Assembly: GCA_030424665.1 (NCBI GenBank)
Contig: JAUHWN010000028.1
Location: 1-33,937 of the forward strand
Origin: Bdellovibrionia bacterium
GTDB taxonomy: Bacteria > Bdellovibrionota > Bdellovibrionia > Bdellovibrionales > JAGQZY01
Direction of reading: 5' to 3'
Length of the DNA: 33,937 nt
A model generated the notes under the pieces. The model was not told the DNA's origin. It was given only the letters and a program-made list of their open reading frames with translations, and made no database searches. Positions 7,952-16,185 of the stretch are shown one piece after another; position 1 is the stretch's first letter; each line of letters starts with the position of its first letter. Position numbers and translations under genes: made by a program.

Positions 7952-8777
7952 TATGGCCCTGGTCGCAGTGCTCGAGTAATTTTTCCCCACAATTATAGCA
8001 AAACTTTGCCTCTGGAGAATGGCCTTCGGCACCACATTCATAGCAAACGAAGGTCATTATTTGATGTTCCTTATGGGCTTGTGAAAGTTCCACAGACACA
8101 ATTCCCGTGGGGACTGCTAATATTCCATAACCCAGAATCATAAGGGCAGAGGCAATGGTTTGGCCGAGGACCGTCTGGGGAGTGATGTCTCCGAAACCAA
8201 CGGTTGTAAGAGTCACAATCGACCAGTAAATGGACTTTGGAATACTTGTAAAGCCATTGTCTTCTCCTTCTACCAAGTACATTACAGTCCCCATAAAGAC
8301 TGCGATACTGAGAACTGAGCCGAGAAAGACAATAATTTTTCTAGAGGATCGAAAAAGGGCGATTTTTAAGGTTTGGGCTTCGCCGACATAGCGTCCGAGT
8401 TTGAAGATTCTGAAAATACGAAGGAGTCTAAATATGCGAACAACAAGCAGGGACTGGGCGCCAACTAAAAAGATACTTAAATAAGTCGGTAAAATCGAAA
8501 ACAAATCGATGAGGCCATAAAATGAAAAGATATAGCGCTTTGGTTTTTGTACAGAGTAAATTCTAAGGAAGTATTCGATGGTGAAGAGAAAGGTAATGAC
8601 CCATTCAATAATGAGAAGTTCTTCACCAAAGCGGGCTTGAATAGAGCTCACACTTTCGAGACAAACGGCCACAACACTAGAAACAATGAGTATCAAGATC
8701 AGAACATCGAAGGCTTTACCCTCGGGGGTTTCGGCCTCAAAAATGATCTCTTGAATGCGCTCTTTTAGCTTTGCCAC
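7935..8777 (-). CDS. voltage-gated potassium channel with C-terminal zinc ribbon
   Basis: The product is 280 aa in the inner membrane. Helices: S1 ~22-42, S2 ~55-72, S3 ~83-105, S4 ~108-126 with Arg114, 117, 120, 123 and Lys126 every third residue (voltage sensor), S5 ~147-168, pore loop with the selectivity filter TVGFGD at 192-197, S6 ~203-229. After S6 comes a rubredoxin-like zinc ribbon, CYEC (245-248) and CYNC (260-263). The Kv-type architecture is clear; the TVGFGD filter is a common variant of TVGYGD. The zinc ribbon replaces the usual RCK/TrkA-N or cyclic-nucleotide domain and may sense or assemble the channel (inference). The start is GTG with no clear SD. Its 3' end overlaps the convergent Gre-like gene by 17 bp. 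Confidence 0.9.
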   Translation of the reverse strand: MAKLKERIQEIIFEAETPEGKAFDVLILILIVSSVVAVCLESVSSIQARFGEELLIIEWVITFLFTIEYFLRIYSVQKPKRYIFSFYGLIDLFSILPTYLSIFLVGAQSLLVVRIFRLLRIFRIFKLGRYVGEAQTLKIALFRSSRKIIVFLGSVLSIAVFMGTVMYLVEGEDNGFTSIPKSIYWSIVTLTTVGFGDITPQTVLGQTIASALMILGYGILAVPTGIVSVELSQAHKEHQIMTFVCYECGAEGHSPEAKFCYNCGEKLLEHCDQGHIKSPE

Positions 8778-8837
8778 ATTTAAAGACTAGTCGATTTTTT
8801 ATGATTTAAAAATAGGTCTTATATCTTTTGCCCTGCA

Positions 8838-9260
8838 TTAATTGTTGCGAGCTGTGACTTCCTGTCGCCTCAAGGGCATCGAATCTACTTTTTTAAAGAT
8901 CTGTTTGGCTGTGAACATGTATTTGTGACTCATCTTCAATTTTCCATCGAGACCAATAAGTCCATACCAGCGGTTTTTAAATCCCCGGTATTTCTTGCGG
9001 AACTTCTCTTGAAGTTCGGGGGACTCCACCAGGAGAAAAACCAACTTTCGATCTTCGATTTCGTCAGTGCGCTCACTGAAACGCTTCATTAGAAGAGAGA
9101 TGACGTCTTGAGTATTCTTTTTAAGTAAGATGAGGATCACTCGCTTATCATTTTTGTATTCCGTGACTCGGGAAACTTTGTCGATAATTTCGATTTTTAA
9201 TGAGCCCGCTGAAGCAATGCTCGAAATAGACAGAAGAATTAAGACTATAAAAATCCGCAT
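8838..9260 (-). CDS. DUF4174-family exported protein
   Basis: The product is 140 aa. The ATG at 9260 is chosen because GAGGAA precedes it by about five nt and the protein then begins with a clean signal peptide (MRIFIVLILLSISSIASA). An in-frame start at 9293 would add residues before the signal. The mature part has a thioredoxin-like strand (RVILILLKK), a helix with paired acidic/basic residues, a second strand (DRKLVFLLVES), the turn GLIGLDGKLKM and the closing DSMPLRRQEV. The end pattern, gly-leu-asp-gly followed by a basic region and a D-x-MP-x-R-R motif, is characteristic of DUF4174. These are small periplasmic or secreted proteins of unknown role. It is divergent from the hydroxylase/SDR gene. 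Confidence 0.8.
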   Translation of the reverse strand: MRIFIVLILLSISSIASAGSLKIEIIDKVSRVTEYKNDKRVILILLKKNTQDVISLLMKRFSERTDEIEDRKLVFLLVESPELQEKFRKKYRGFKNRWYGLIGLDGKLKMSHKYMFTAKQIFKKVDSMPLRRQEVTARNN

Positions 9261-9423
9261 AAGTTCCTCAGGTAAATTGGAGATACATACCACTTTCGCA
9301 CCTTTTATTTTGCCCTAATCACTGGGGAAAGTCCGTGCAAAAGTGAGAAAATTAGGGAGGTGGAACTGGGGCCATCTGATGACTTGTTTAAACGAAATTG
9401 GCCATGTTAGTCTCAATTTGAAT

Positions 9424-9433
9424 AGGAGGCCCA
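9424..9433 (+). promoter_or_regulatory. Shine-Dalgarno site deciding a GTG start
   Basis: AGGAGG at 9424-9429 is a full consensus ribosome site four nt before GTG 9434, which supports the GTG over any downstream ATG. Confidence 0.8.
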
Positions 9434-10648
9434 GTGGCGACTTTTCTGGAAGTTCTTATATTATTGTTACTTTCTAGTTTCGTCTTTGATGGAATTCATT
9501 ACTTCCTCCATCGACTTGAAAATCATCCCCATCCTTTTCTGCGGCGTCTGGGGCAGATGCACGCCGATCACCATCGATTCTTTGATGAGAACTTAAAAAT
9601 TAACGAATCCTACCGGAGAAAAAATCTGGTAAATCACGTGCTTCCGGAAGCCTTAACGGCATACACTGTTATCCTTTTAGGGGGGATTTTTGTTTCGGGA
9701 CTTTCGCTTCTCATCACGTTATCGGTTCAAACCTGTTTTTTAGCACTCAATCTCTATTGGCAAGGGGAGGACCCCCATCACCGCGAAAAAGATCCAGCAC
9801 CAAGCAGTCGATTTTTTTCTTTTTGGGTGCGGGCCAATTACCACCGTCTTCATCATATCTTCCCGAATCGTTATTACAGTTCTTTTCATCGACTTTTTGA
9901 TTGGTTGATGGGGACGGGGCACCACTTAGAAACAAAACGTTATGCGGTTAGCGGGACTTCCAGTGGTTTAGGGCGAGAGTTACTCTTGAGCTTGAGCAGC
10001 CTCTCGAATTATTCCATAGTTCGCCTTAAGCATGGGCGTGACTTTAATGGTCTCCAGGTATTTGCAAAAGAAAAACTAAGGGGGATCGATGTCCTCGTTC
10101 TTTCCCATGGGAATCGTGAGCCAGAAAAGTCCATGTCGGCCAACTATTGGTCCTATGTGAATCTCATAGAGGCCTATAGAAAGGTTTGTGAAGAAGAAGG
10201 ACGCACTCCAGAGGTTTGGGCAGTCGGCTCGGAAATTGAGTTTCATCCGAGTTTTGGTGTTAAGTCCTATGTGCCTTACCTCGAATCCAAAAGAGCATTT
10301 CAGCGAGTGGCTCGCTATTATGCTTTCTATCCGGGCCTCATTTATCGTCATATCGTACCGGCGGCCTTTCGTTCGCAAATGGGTTGGGGTTTTTTCTCGG
10401 CTCGGACTGTAGCTCGTTTCAGTCTTTTTATGATTAAAAGACAAATGCACTATATTCCAGTTACCTACACGGGCTTCGCTATTTTGAACTACTTTAAGTT
10501 TCTTTTCTTAAGTTACCAAAACCCCAGGGACCTATACGGTGAAACGTGGTTTGATCCAGACCTTGCCCGAGCATTAACCCAGCAAGTTCCTTACATTGAC
10601 AGAAAAAAGCAAAACTTCTTTGTGGAGCTTCAATTGGGGCCGAGCTAA
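9434..10648 (+). CDS. bifunctional fatty-acid hydroxylase/sterol desaturase plus short-chain dehydrogenase
   Basis: The product is 404 aa. The N-terminal half is a di-iron fatty-acid-hydroxylase/sterol-desaturase domain: His clusters at H22/H26 (HYFLH), H43/H46/H47 (HADHH), H137/H140/H141 (HRLHH) and H163/H164 (GTGHH), with two hydrophobic segments (~1-20 and ~75-110). From ~170 a short-chain dehydrogenase domain begins: AVSGTSSGLG gives the NAD(P)-binding TGxxxGxG-type loop, and Tyr282/Lys286 form the YxxxK catalytic pair. This two-domain order and length match the family annotated PRK07424, known from cyanobacteria. Known reactions of the pieces are O2-dependent hydroxylation/desaturation and NAD(P)H-dependent oxidoreduction of lipids; the exact substrate is unknown. 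The acyl-CoA-binding protein gene follows 69 nt downstream, pointing to acyl lipid chemistry. Confidence 0.85.
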   Translation: MATFLEVLILLLLSSFVFDGIHYFLHRLENHPHPFLRRLGQMHADHHRFFDENLKINESYRRKNLVNHVLPEALTAYTVILLGGIFVSGLSLLITLSVQTCFLALNLYWQGEDPHHREKDPAPSSRFFSFWVRANYHRLHHIFPNRYYSSFHRLFDWLMGTGHHLETKRYAVSGTSSGLGRELLLSLSSLSNYSIVRLKHGRDFNGLQVFAKEKLRGIDVLVLSHGNREPEKSMSANYWSYVNLIEAYRKVCEEEGRTPEVWAVGSEIEFHPSFGVKSYVPYLESKRAFQRVARYYAFYPGLIYRHIVPAAFRSQMGWGFFSARTVARFSLFMIKRQMHYIPVTYTGFAILNYFKFLFLSYQNPRDLYGETWFDPDLARALTQQVPYIDRKKQNFFVELQLGPS

Positions 10649-10717
10649 CCGGAGTCCACTTGACTCCCCCAATGGAAGCCATAGGATAAGGTATTCAAGT
10701 TTGATTGCGAGGAAACC

Positions 10718-10969
10718 ATGGATTTTAAAGAAGCTTCAGAAGCCGTAAAAAACCTTTCGAAAAGACCCGATAATAACACTCTTCTTCAGCTCTATGCTCT
10801 TTTCAAGCAGGCCTCAGAGGGAGACGTCAGCGGAAAGCGTCCAGGAATGCTGGATGTGAAGGGGCGTGCTAAGTATGATGCTTGGTCAAAGATCTCTGGA
10901 ACCGATCAATCCCAGGCCGAAAGCCAGTACGTTCAATTGGTCCAAGACCTAATAGCAAAGGACTCCTAA
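10718..10969 (+). CDS. acyl-CoA-binding protein (ACBP)
   Basis: The product is 83 aa, the size of the stand-alone ACBP domain (~86-90 aa). It carries the typical four-helix pattern: a helix-1 FKEASEAVKNL, the YALFKQA motif of helix 2, the K-G-RPGMLDVKGRAKYDAW segment with the ligand-binding Tyr and Lys/Trp, and a final helix SQYVQLVQDLI. ACBP binds medium and long-chain acyl-CoA in the cytoplasm and buffers the free pool. It follows the hydroxylase/SDR gene closely and precedes glnS by ~136 nt. It is common in eukaryotes and patchy in bacteria, so its presence is notable. Confidence 0.92.
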   Translation: MDFKEASEAVKNLSKRPDNNTLLQLYALFKQASEGDVSGKRPGMLDVKGRAKYDAWSKISGTDQSQAESQYVQLVQDLIAKDS

Positions 10970-11040
10970 GAGATTCTTCTATTCCTTTTCTTTACACCGG
11001 TGTCGAGAAGTCCCGGTGGCTTTCTGTTAAATATAAGCTT

Positions 11041-11070
11041 GAGAATAATGACTGTTTATGTCAAATTCTC
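11041..11070 (+). promoter_or_regulatory. imperfect hairpin in the glnS leader
   Basis: GAGAAT (11041-11046) pairs with ATTCTC (11065-11070), and inside it TGAC pairs with GTCA, leaving small bulges and a 7-nt loop. A second short GAGA/TCTC pair lies immediately downstream. No T-tract follows, so it is not a terminator. It could be an operator or mRNA leader structure. Confidence 0.35.
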
Positions 11071-11105
11071 AGGAGACAAGTTCTCTAACAGGAGTGACAT
11101 AGAAG

Positions 11106-12782
11106 ATGTCTGAGTCAAAAACCGTGGGCCCCAATTTTGTAAAAGCGATTATTCAAAAAGACCTTGAAGCGGGTAAAAACCAAGGGCAGGTGATCACTCG
11201 ATTTCCTCCTGAACCCAATGGTTACCTTCACATCGGACATGCAAAATCGATATGCCTTAATTTTGGCTTGGCCGAGAGTTTCAATGGCCGTTGCCACCTG
11301 CGTTTTGACGATACGAATCCGGTCGCTGAGGACCCAGAATTTGTTGATGCCATTCAAGAGGATATCAAATGGTTGGGCTTTGACTGGGGGGAGCACCTTT
11401 ACTTTGCCTCAGATTATTTTCACAAGCTTTATGATTTCGCTATTGAGTTGATCAAAATGGATAAAGCCTTTGTGGATACGGGTAGTGTCGAAGAGATTCG
11501 CGAGGCGCGAGGAACTCTTACCGAGCCCGGAAAAAACAGTCCCCATCGCAATCGATCCGTTGAAGAAAATCTGGAACTCTTTGAGAAGATGAAAAAAGGT
11601 GAGTTTGAAGAAGGTAAGGCCGTTCTTCGAGCAAAAATAGATATGTCGTCGCCCAATATGAACTTGCGCGATCCCATTCTTTATCGCATCAAGAAAGTGG
11701 CCCATCACCGGGCTGGCAACGAATGGTCGATCTACCCAATGTATGATTTCACTCACCCCTTATCTGATATGCTCGAAGGAATTACCCATTCGGTATGCAC
11801 TCTTGAATTTGAGGATCACAGGCCTTTGTACGACTGGCTACTCGACACTTTAAAAACCCCTTGTCACCCTCAGCAAATTGAATTTGCCCGATTAAATTTA
11901 GACTACACGATGATGAGTAAAAGACGGTTTATTGAGCTGATTGCCAATAAAACAGTGGCCGGTTGGGACGACCCGCGCATGCCGACGATTCGCGGGTTAA
12001 GACGTTTGGGGTTTCGAGCCGAAGCCATTCGAAGTTTTGCTGAAAAGGTGGGTGTTACCAAGAAAAATAGTATTTCGGAGCTCAGTTATCTTGAACAGAC
12101 CGTTCGAGAGGATCTGGATGTCTACGCCGATCGGGCATTTGCCGTTTTAGATCCGATTAAAGTCGTTATCGAAAACTGGGATGAAGGTAAAAAAGAAGTT
12201 TTTGAGGGGCCAAAACATCCTAAGGATGAGGCGCGCGGCAATCGAAAGCTGACGATGACCCGTGAGATCTATATTGATCGGAGTGACTTTCTCGAAGAAG
12301 CGCCAAAGAAATTTTTTCGACTTAAGCCCGATGGTCACGTTCGCCTTCGCTACGCCTTTGTTGTTCATTGTCACGAGGTGATTAAGGACGACTCTGGAAA
12401 GGTTGTTGAGCTTCGCTGTACCTACGACGAACGCACGAAAAATGGAGTCACTCCAGAAGGTGAAAAAAAGGTAAAGGGAATTATTCACTGGTTGTCTGCC
12501 GAAGAGGCGGTGCCTGCAGAAATTCGACTTTACGATCGTTTGTTTTCTGATCCCAACCCAGCTTCGAAAAACCATGAGGATTGGACTCAGACATTGAATC
12601 CGAACTCCCTTGAAGTCATGAAAAATGCATTTGTTGAGCCTGGACTCGAAAGTCTCGCTCCCGAAAGTCATGTGCAGTTTGAACGGCTTGGTTTTTTTGT
12701 GACCGACCGACGGGATCACAGCAAAGATCACGTTGTCTTTAACCGAACTGTAACTCTTAGAGATAACTGGACCAATAAGTAA
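11106..12782 (+). CDS. glnS: glutamine-tRNA ligase
   Basis: The product is 558 aa, close to E. coli GlnS (554). The class I aminoacyl-tRNA synthetase signatures are present: PPEPNGYLHIGHAKS with HIGH at 42-45, and MMSKRRF with the KMSKS-equivalent MSK at 270-272. Further GlnRS landmarks are FDDTNP, GFDWGE and YPMYDFTHPLSD. The C-terminal beta-barrels for the anticodon follow (VVELRCTYDERTKNG, GIIHWLSAEEAVPAEIRLYDRLF). It joins Gln to tRNA-Gln with ATP in the cytoplasm. A direct GlnRS means this organism need not use the Glu-tRNA amidotransferase route for Gln. SD AGGAG lies about ten nt upstream. It is convergent with the giant-lipoprotein operon 26 nt away. Confidence 0.97.
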   Translation: MSESKTVGPNFVKAIIQKDLEAGKNQGQVITRFPPEPNGYLHIGHAKSICLNFGLAESFNGRCHLRFDDTNPVAEDPEFVDAIQEDIKWLGFDWGEHLYFASDYFHKLYDFAIELIKMDKAFVDTGSVEEIREARGTLTEPGKNSPHRNRSVEENLELFEKMKKGEFEEGKAVLRAKIDMSSPNMNLRDPILYRIKKVAHHRAGNEWSIYPMYDFTHPLSDMLEGITHSVCTLEFEDHRPLYDWLLDTLKTPCHPQQIEFARLNLDYTMMSKRRFIELIANKTVAGWDDPRMPTIRGLRRLGFRAEAIRSFAEKVGVTKKNSISELSYLEQTVREDLDVYADRAFAVLDPIKVVIENWDEGKKEVFEGPKHPKDEARGNRKLTMTREIYIDRSDFLEEAPKKFFRLKPDGHVRLRYAFVVHCHEVIKDDSGKVVELRCTYDERTKNGVTPEGEKKVKGIIHWLSAEEAVPAEIRLYDRLFSDPNPASKNHEDWTQTLNPNSLEVMKNAFVEPGLESLAPESHVQFERLGFFVTDRRDHSKDHVVFNRTVTLRDNWTNK

Positions 12783-12808
12783 TCAGAATAAAGTTACTGA
12801 GTCGTTGT

Positions 12809-15800
12809 TTACTCCAGGGAACAGGTCGGAGGAGTGATATCAATTTGCGGAGTGGTTTCGACATAGAAATCACTCGTTCTGCGATTGAAGGACCGCTGTC
12901 CGCGGAAAAAGCGTCCGGGCCAACGATTGTAGTCAGCATAGTATTCAAATAGAGGCTGTCCGATTTCAAACTCATAAACCATCTTATCGGGGTGGTTTGT
13001 GGGAAGTGACTTGTCTCGACATTCAAAATCTTTTACAGCTCCTAAAATATCATCAAATGTTCGCGTTTCCGCTTGAACTCGCTTCTTTACCATTTCGTCA
13101 AGCTGAGCCCTTAAATGCTCTGACACGGGAAAGACAAATTTATTATGCTCAGCCTGGTTTTGAATTTTTGAATATTCAAGAGCGTCTTCAAACACATGTG
13201 GATAATCAATCGTATCAATTCGTTTTAAGGGGGCATCATCAATTGACCCTTGGGATGTGACATCACTCGATGGCCAAACAATCCATGATCCTATGCGCTC
13301 AAAACTCGAGACGTAAAGGAGCCAATAAAAGTAGGGTTCCGGTTCGAGGGATTCATCATTGAGCATAATATCTATAAGACTGCTTTCGTTACCAATTTCG
13401 AGAAGCGTATCTCTTTCAAAATATCTCAAAATTTCTTTCGTCTCATCAGACATCTCATAATACTTTCTAAAGCGAGCAATATAATCGACGATAGACTCGG
13501 GTTTTAAATGTTCTGGGATGCGATCGGTCTGTCCGAGGTGATTCATGATTCTTTGGTAGTTGATCCAGTTCTGATAGGTGTCTCTGAGGGGAAAGATCAT
13601 AGAATTCATGTGCCCTGCCTTTAGCCACAAGACATAGTTGTCGGTAGTCCGAAGTACTTTTTTTACAAACTCATCGACATCTGGAACATAGCTAATTCTC
13701 TGGTTTTCCCGATTCGTATATAAATTTCTTGTAACGTCGTCGCGTGTAAAGTCCGTAGGAATTTTAACTCTGGCATAGTCAATCAGCTCCTCCATGTGTT
13801 CTTTAGCACGAATCAGGAGATCCATCTTGTGATAGAGAAAATGTTCACCAGTAATCTCATCATATCCGCGATAAGAATTAGGATAATCCGAAAAACGAGT
13901 AAAACTGAGGTCTGGGCTTTGGCCACTTCTGATTTCGGTCATCGCCTGGTGGACTTTTTTAATATGAGCTATTTCATTAGACATAATAGAAACCATTACG
14001 TCTTTGTCCTTTGTTACAAGGTCGAGGTAACACTCATCGTAGTTTTGCGAGAGACGACTTACACCTTCAAGGTAACTATTGAGTTGATTAAGAGCATTAG
14101 TTCTCAGGCGGTTCACTGGAGCGAGCTTACTTTCAATGTCTGCTGAATCCAGATTGAGGCGAGTCGCAAAGTGATTGCGAAGATTGCTCACTAGGGCGTC
14201 TGCAAACTGTATGTCTCTGAGTATTATCAATTTGTAGGCCTCGAGTTCCTCTGCCATTTGTAGTGAGTAGGGGTTTAGAGCAACCTGCCCATTACTCGTG
14301 GTTTGTCGAGTGATGGCGCGAGTAAATACCCCAAGTGTTGGCTTGATTGAGAAATCGGTGATCTTGACTTGTGAGGAATAGCCACCGTCTCCTTGGGCAG
14401 CCTGGCACAATGACAAGAATTCTTGATAAAAACTATTGTCATCGTGACGGTGAATAGACCAATTTTCTAGATCGAGAAGCATCTGAAGTCGAGATTCGAC
14501 GACAATTTCATAGAAGACTTTAATGTAGTCAAAAGGATCTATGCCCAATTGATCAAAACTGAGGGTCTTGAGCGCAAAATCAAAGACATAGGCGAGTTGA
14601 TAAAAATTGAGTTTCTTTTCTCCTGCTGAATAGTTATCAGTAGTTACGCCATACTTAAAAAGAAGTGGGAATTTCCGTAGATGATTATCTCGGAACGTCC
14701 GAATCATACTCTCGTATTTCTTTGTAGTCGCTGAGACACCACCAATTCTGACCCTAGACTCAATTTGTCTTTTTGAAATGTAGTAAATCGCCATAAGGTG
14801 ATGATTGTAAGAGATTAAGAACTTTATATTTTCCTTTAAGTAGTTGAAAAAAGCTTTGACCCCTCTATTATCGAGACCTTCAATTTCTCTCAAAGCTCCA
14901 GTGGACTCGCTAAAACCACGAATTCGATCGACTCGAGTTAGAAAACCAAGCACCTTCACTGTCGAAAGTTCCGAGACTCGAATCGCCTCTTCGATGACTT
15001 CACTCTTTGCGATGGTTTCGTCAGAAAAAACTCTTGCTTGAGATTTATTGGTCGACAGAATTAGATGAGCTAATTGAATTTTCAAATATTCGTAACTGAT
15101 GTTGTTGAATTCTTGAAGGGACTTTTGGCTCGCTTGCCAAATCCAGCTGATTTCGTCGATCCCGAGACGGTTATAGAATAGAGCGTCCACAATCCAGAAA
15201 TATTCATTGCGCTGAATTGAAACATCGAGATCTAGATTTGTGATCATAAGAGAGTGACTTGAAGAGATTTCTCGTAATCGTGATTCGAAGCTATCAGGTT
15301 CATTTCGCCTGGATTCAATGGAATTGGTTACCTCAGGGTTCACCTGTCCATCTATATAGAGTCCAAGTTCAAGACCTTTTTGAAAAATCAGGCGGGAAAG
15401 GGGGTCCCTTAGCTCTGCTCTCGTCAAGTTGAAAACATTGAGCTGCTGTACAAGTCGAGTGATTTCCTCTTCGCTACCATTTTCAAGAAAAATTTCTAAT
15501 ACTTCAGCCGTTAACTCGTTAAAAGTTTGTCGATCGACAAGAGCTATTCTCTCGCCTCTCTCACTTGAAAAAAGGGTTTCAAGCGATCGAATATTTTTAA
15601 GGTATGCGAATAGAATAGTATTGTTCACGTCTCTTGAGCGTCTTTCGAGGTAGAGGTGAAGGACCGTATAAAAACGCTTAACCTTGTCAGCACTTTCTAG
15701 ATTGTTTTCATGAATTTTCACCCATTTCTCTAGGACTAAGGCAAACAATGGGGAACTCGTAAGAACCGGCAAGAGAGGGCAATCATTGGCTTCAACTGTA

Positions 15801-16183
15801 CAGTTATAGAGTAAGCTCTCGATAACGAATTCAACTTCAGATTCATTATTTTCAATTTCTAGGACATTTTCGTACCAATTGTTTATGAGTTCTCGAGTTT
15901 CTTCCTGATTTGTTTTGTATTGTGCAATGAGTTGGTCTCTGTCGATGAGAAAGCTTCTGTATTCATTAACAACAAAATGAGGGTCGTCACCTTCAGAGCC
16001 AAGTCGTAAGAGGTGATGCGGGAATTGAAGTTCTTCTTCGCCATCTGAAATCAGGTTCCGATCGCTATCGATGGCCTGTTCATGATGTATAATAGACCGA
16101 GTAGGGAGGTCGCAAGCAGCCAAGAGAAGAAGTAGACAGACTAAGAAAACTCGAAATTTGAGTTGTAAAGGGTAGAGGGACAT
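12809..16183 (-). CDS. giant lipoprotein of unknown family, paralogue of its upstream neighbour
   Basis: The product is 1124 aa. The start at 16183 is preferred because the last codons of the preceding gene (GAGGAGG) give its ribosome site; the stop TAA is only two bases before this ATG. Signal peptide with lipobox LAAC at Cys24, followed by Asp: in E. coli Asp at +2 holds a lipoprotein in the inner membrane. The rest is predicted mostly helical, with no catalytic motif that I recognise. A Y-N-CT-5 residues-C pair near residue 125 and a later DEC are shared with the 1187-aa neighbour, as are NEYFWIVD and KENIKFL. Third gene of a three-gene operon. Function unknown. Confidence 0.9.
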   Translation of the reverse strand: MSLYPLQLKFRVFLVCLLLLLAACDLPTRSIIHHEQAIDSDRNLISDGEEELQFPHHLLRLGSEGDDPHFVVNEYRSFLIDRDQLIAQYKTNQEETRELINNWYENVLEIENNESEVEFVIESLLYNCTVEANDCPLLPVLTSSPLFALVLEKWVKIHENNLESADKVKRFYTVLHLYLERRSRDVNNTILFAYLKNIRSLETLFSSERGERIALVDRQTFNELTAEVLEIFLENGSEEEITRLVQQLNVFNLTRAELRDPLSRLIFQKGLELGLYIDGQVNPEVTNSIESRRNEPDSFESRLREISSSHSLMITNLDLDVSIQRNEYFWIVDALFYNRLGIDEISWIWQASQKSLQEFNNISYEYLKIQLAHLILSTNKSQARVFSDETIAKSEVIEEAIRVSELSTVKVLGFLTRVDRIRGFSESTGALREIEGLDNRGVKAFFNYLKENIKFLISYNHHLMAIYYISKRQIESRVRIGGVSATTKKYESMIRTFRDNHLRKFPLLFKYGVTTDNYSAGEKKLNFYQLAYVFDFALKTLSFDQLGIDPFDYIKVFYEIVVESRLQMLLDLENWSIHRHDDNSFYQEFLSLCQAAQGDGGYSSQVKITDFSIKPTLGVFTRAITRQTTSNGQVALNPYSLQMAEELEAYKLIILRDIQFADALVSNLRNHFATRLNLDSADIESKLAPVNRLRTNALNQLNSYLEGVSRLSQNYDECYLDLVTKDKDVMVSIMSNEIAHIKKVHQAMTEIRSGQSPDLSFTRFSDYPNSYRGYDEITGEHFLYHKMDLLIRAKEHMEELIDYARVKIPTDFTRDDVTRNLYTNRENQRISYVPDVDEFVKKVLRTTDNYVLWLKAGHMNSMIFPLRDTYQNWINYQRIMNHLGQTDRIPEHLKPESIVDYIARFRKYYEMSDETKEILRYFERDTLLEIGNESSLIDIMLNDESLEPEPYFYWLLYVSSFERIGSWIVWPSSDVTSQGSIDDAPLKRIDTIDYPHVFEDALEYSKIQNQAEHNKFVFPVSEHLRAQLDEMVKKRVQAETRTFDDILGAVKDFECRDKSLPTNHPDKMVYEFEIGQPLFEYYADYNRWPGRFFRGQRSFNRRTSDFYVETTPQIDITPPTCSLE

Positions 16184-16185
16184 TG

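Noticed and set aside
12147-12731. 194-codon antisense frame inside glnS
   Set aside because: glnS is certain on the other strand; the shadow has no recognisable features.
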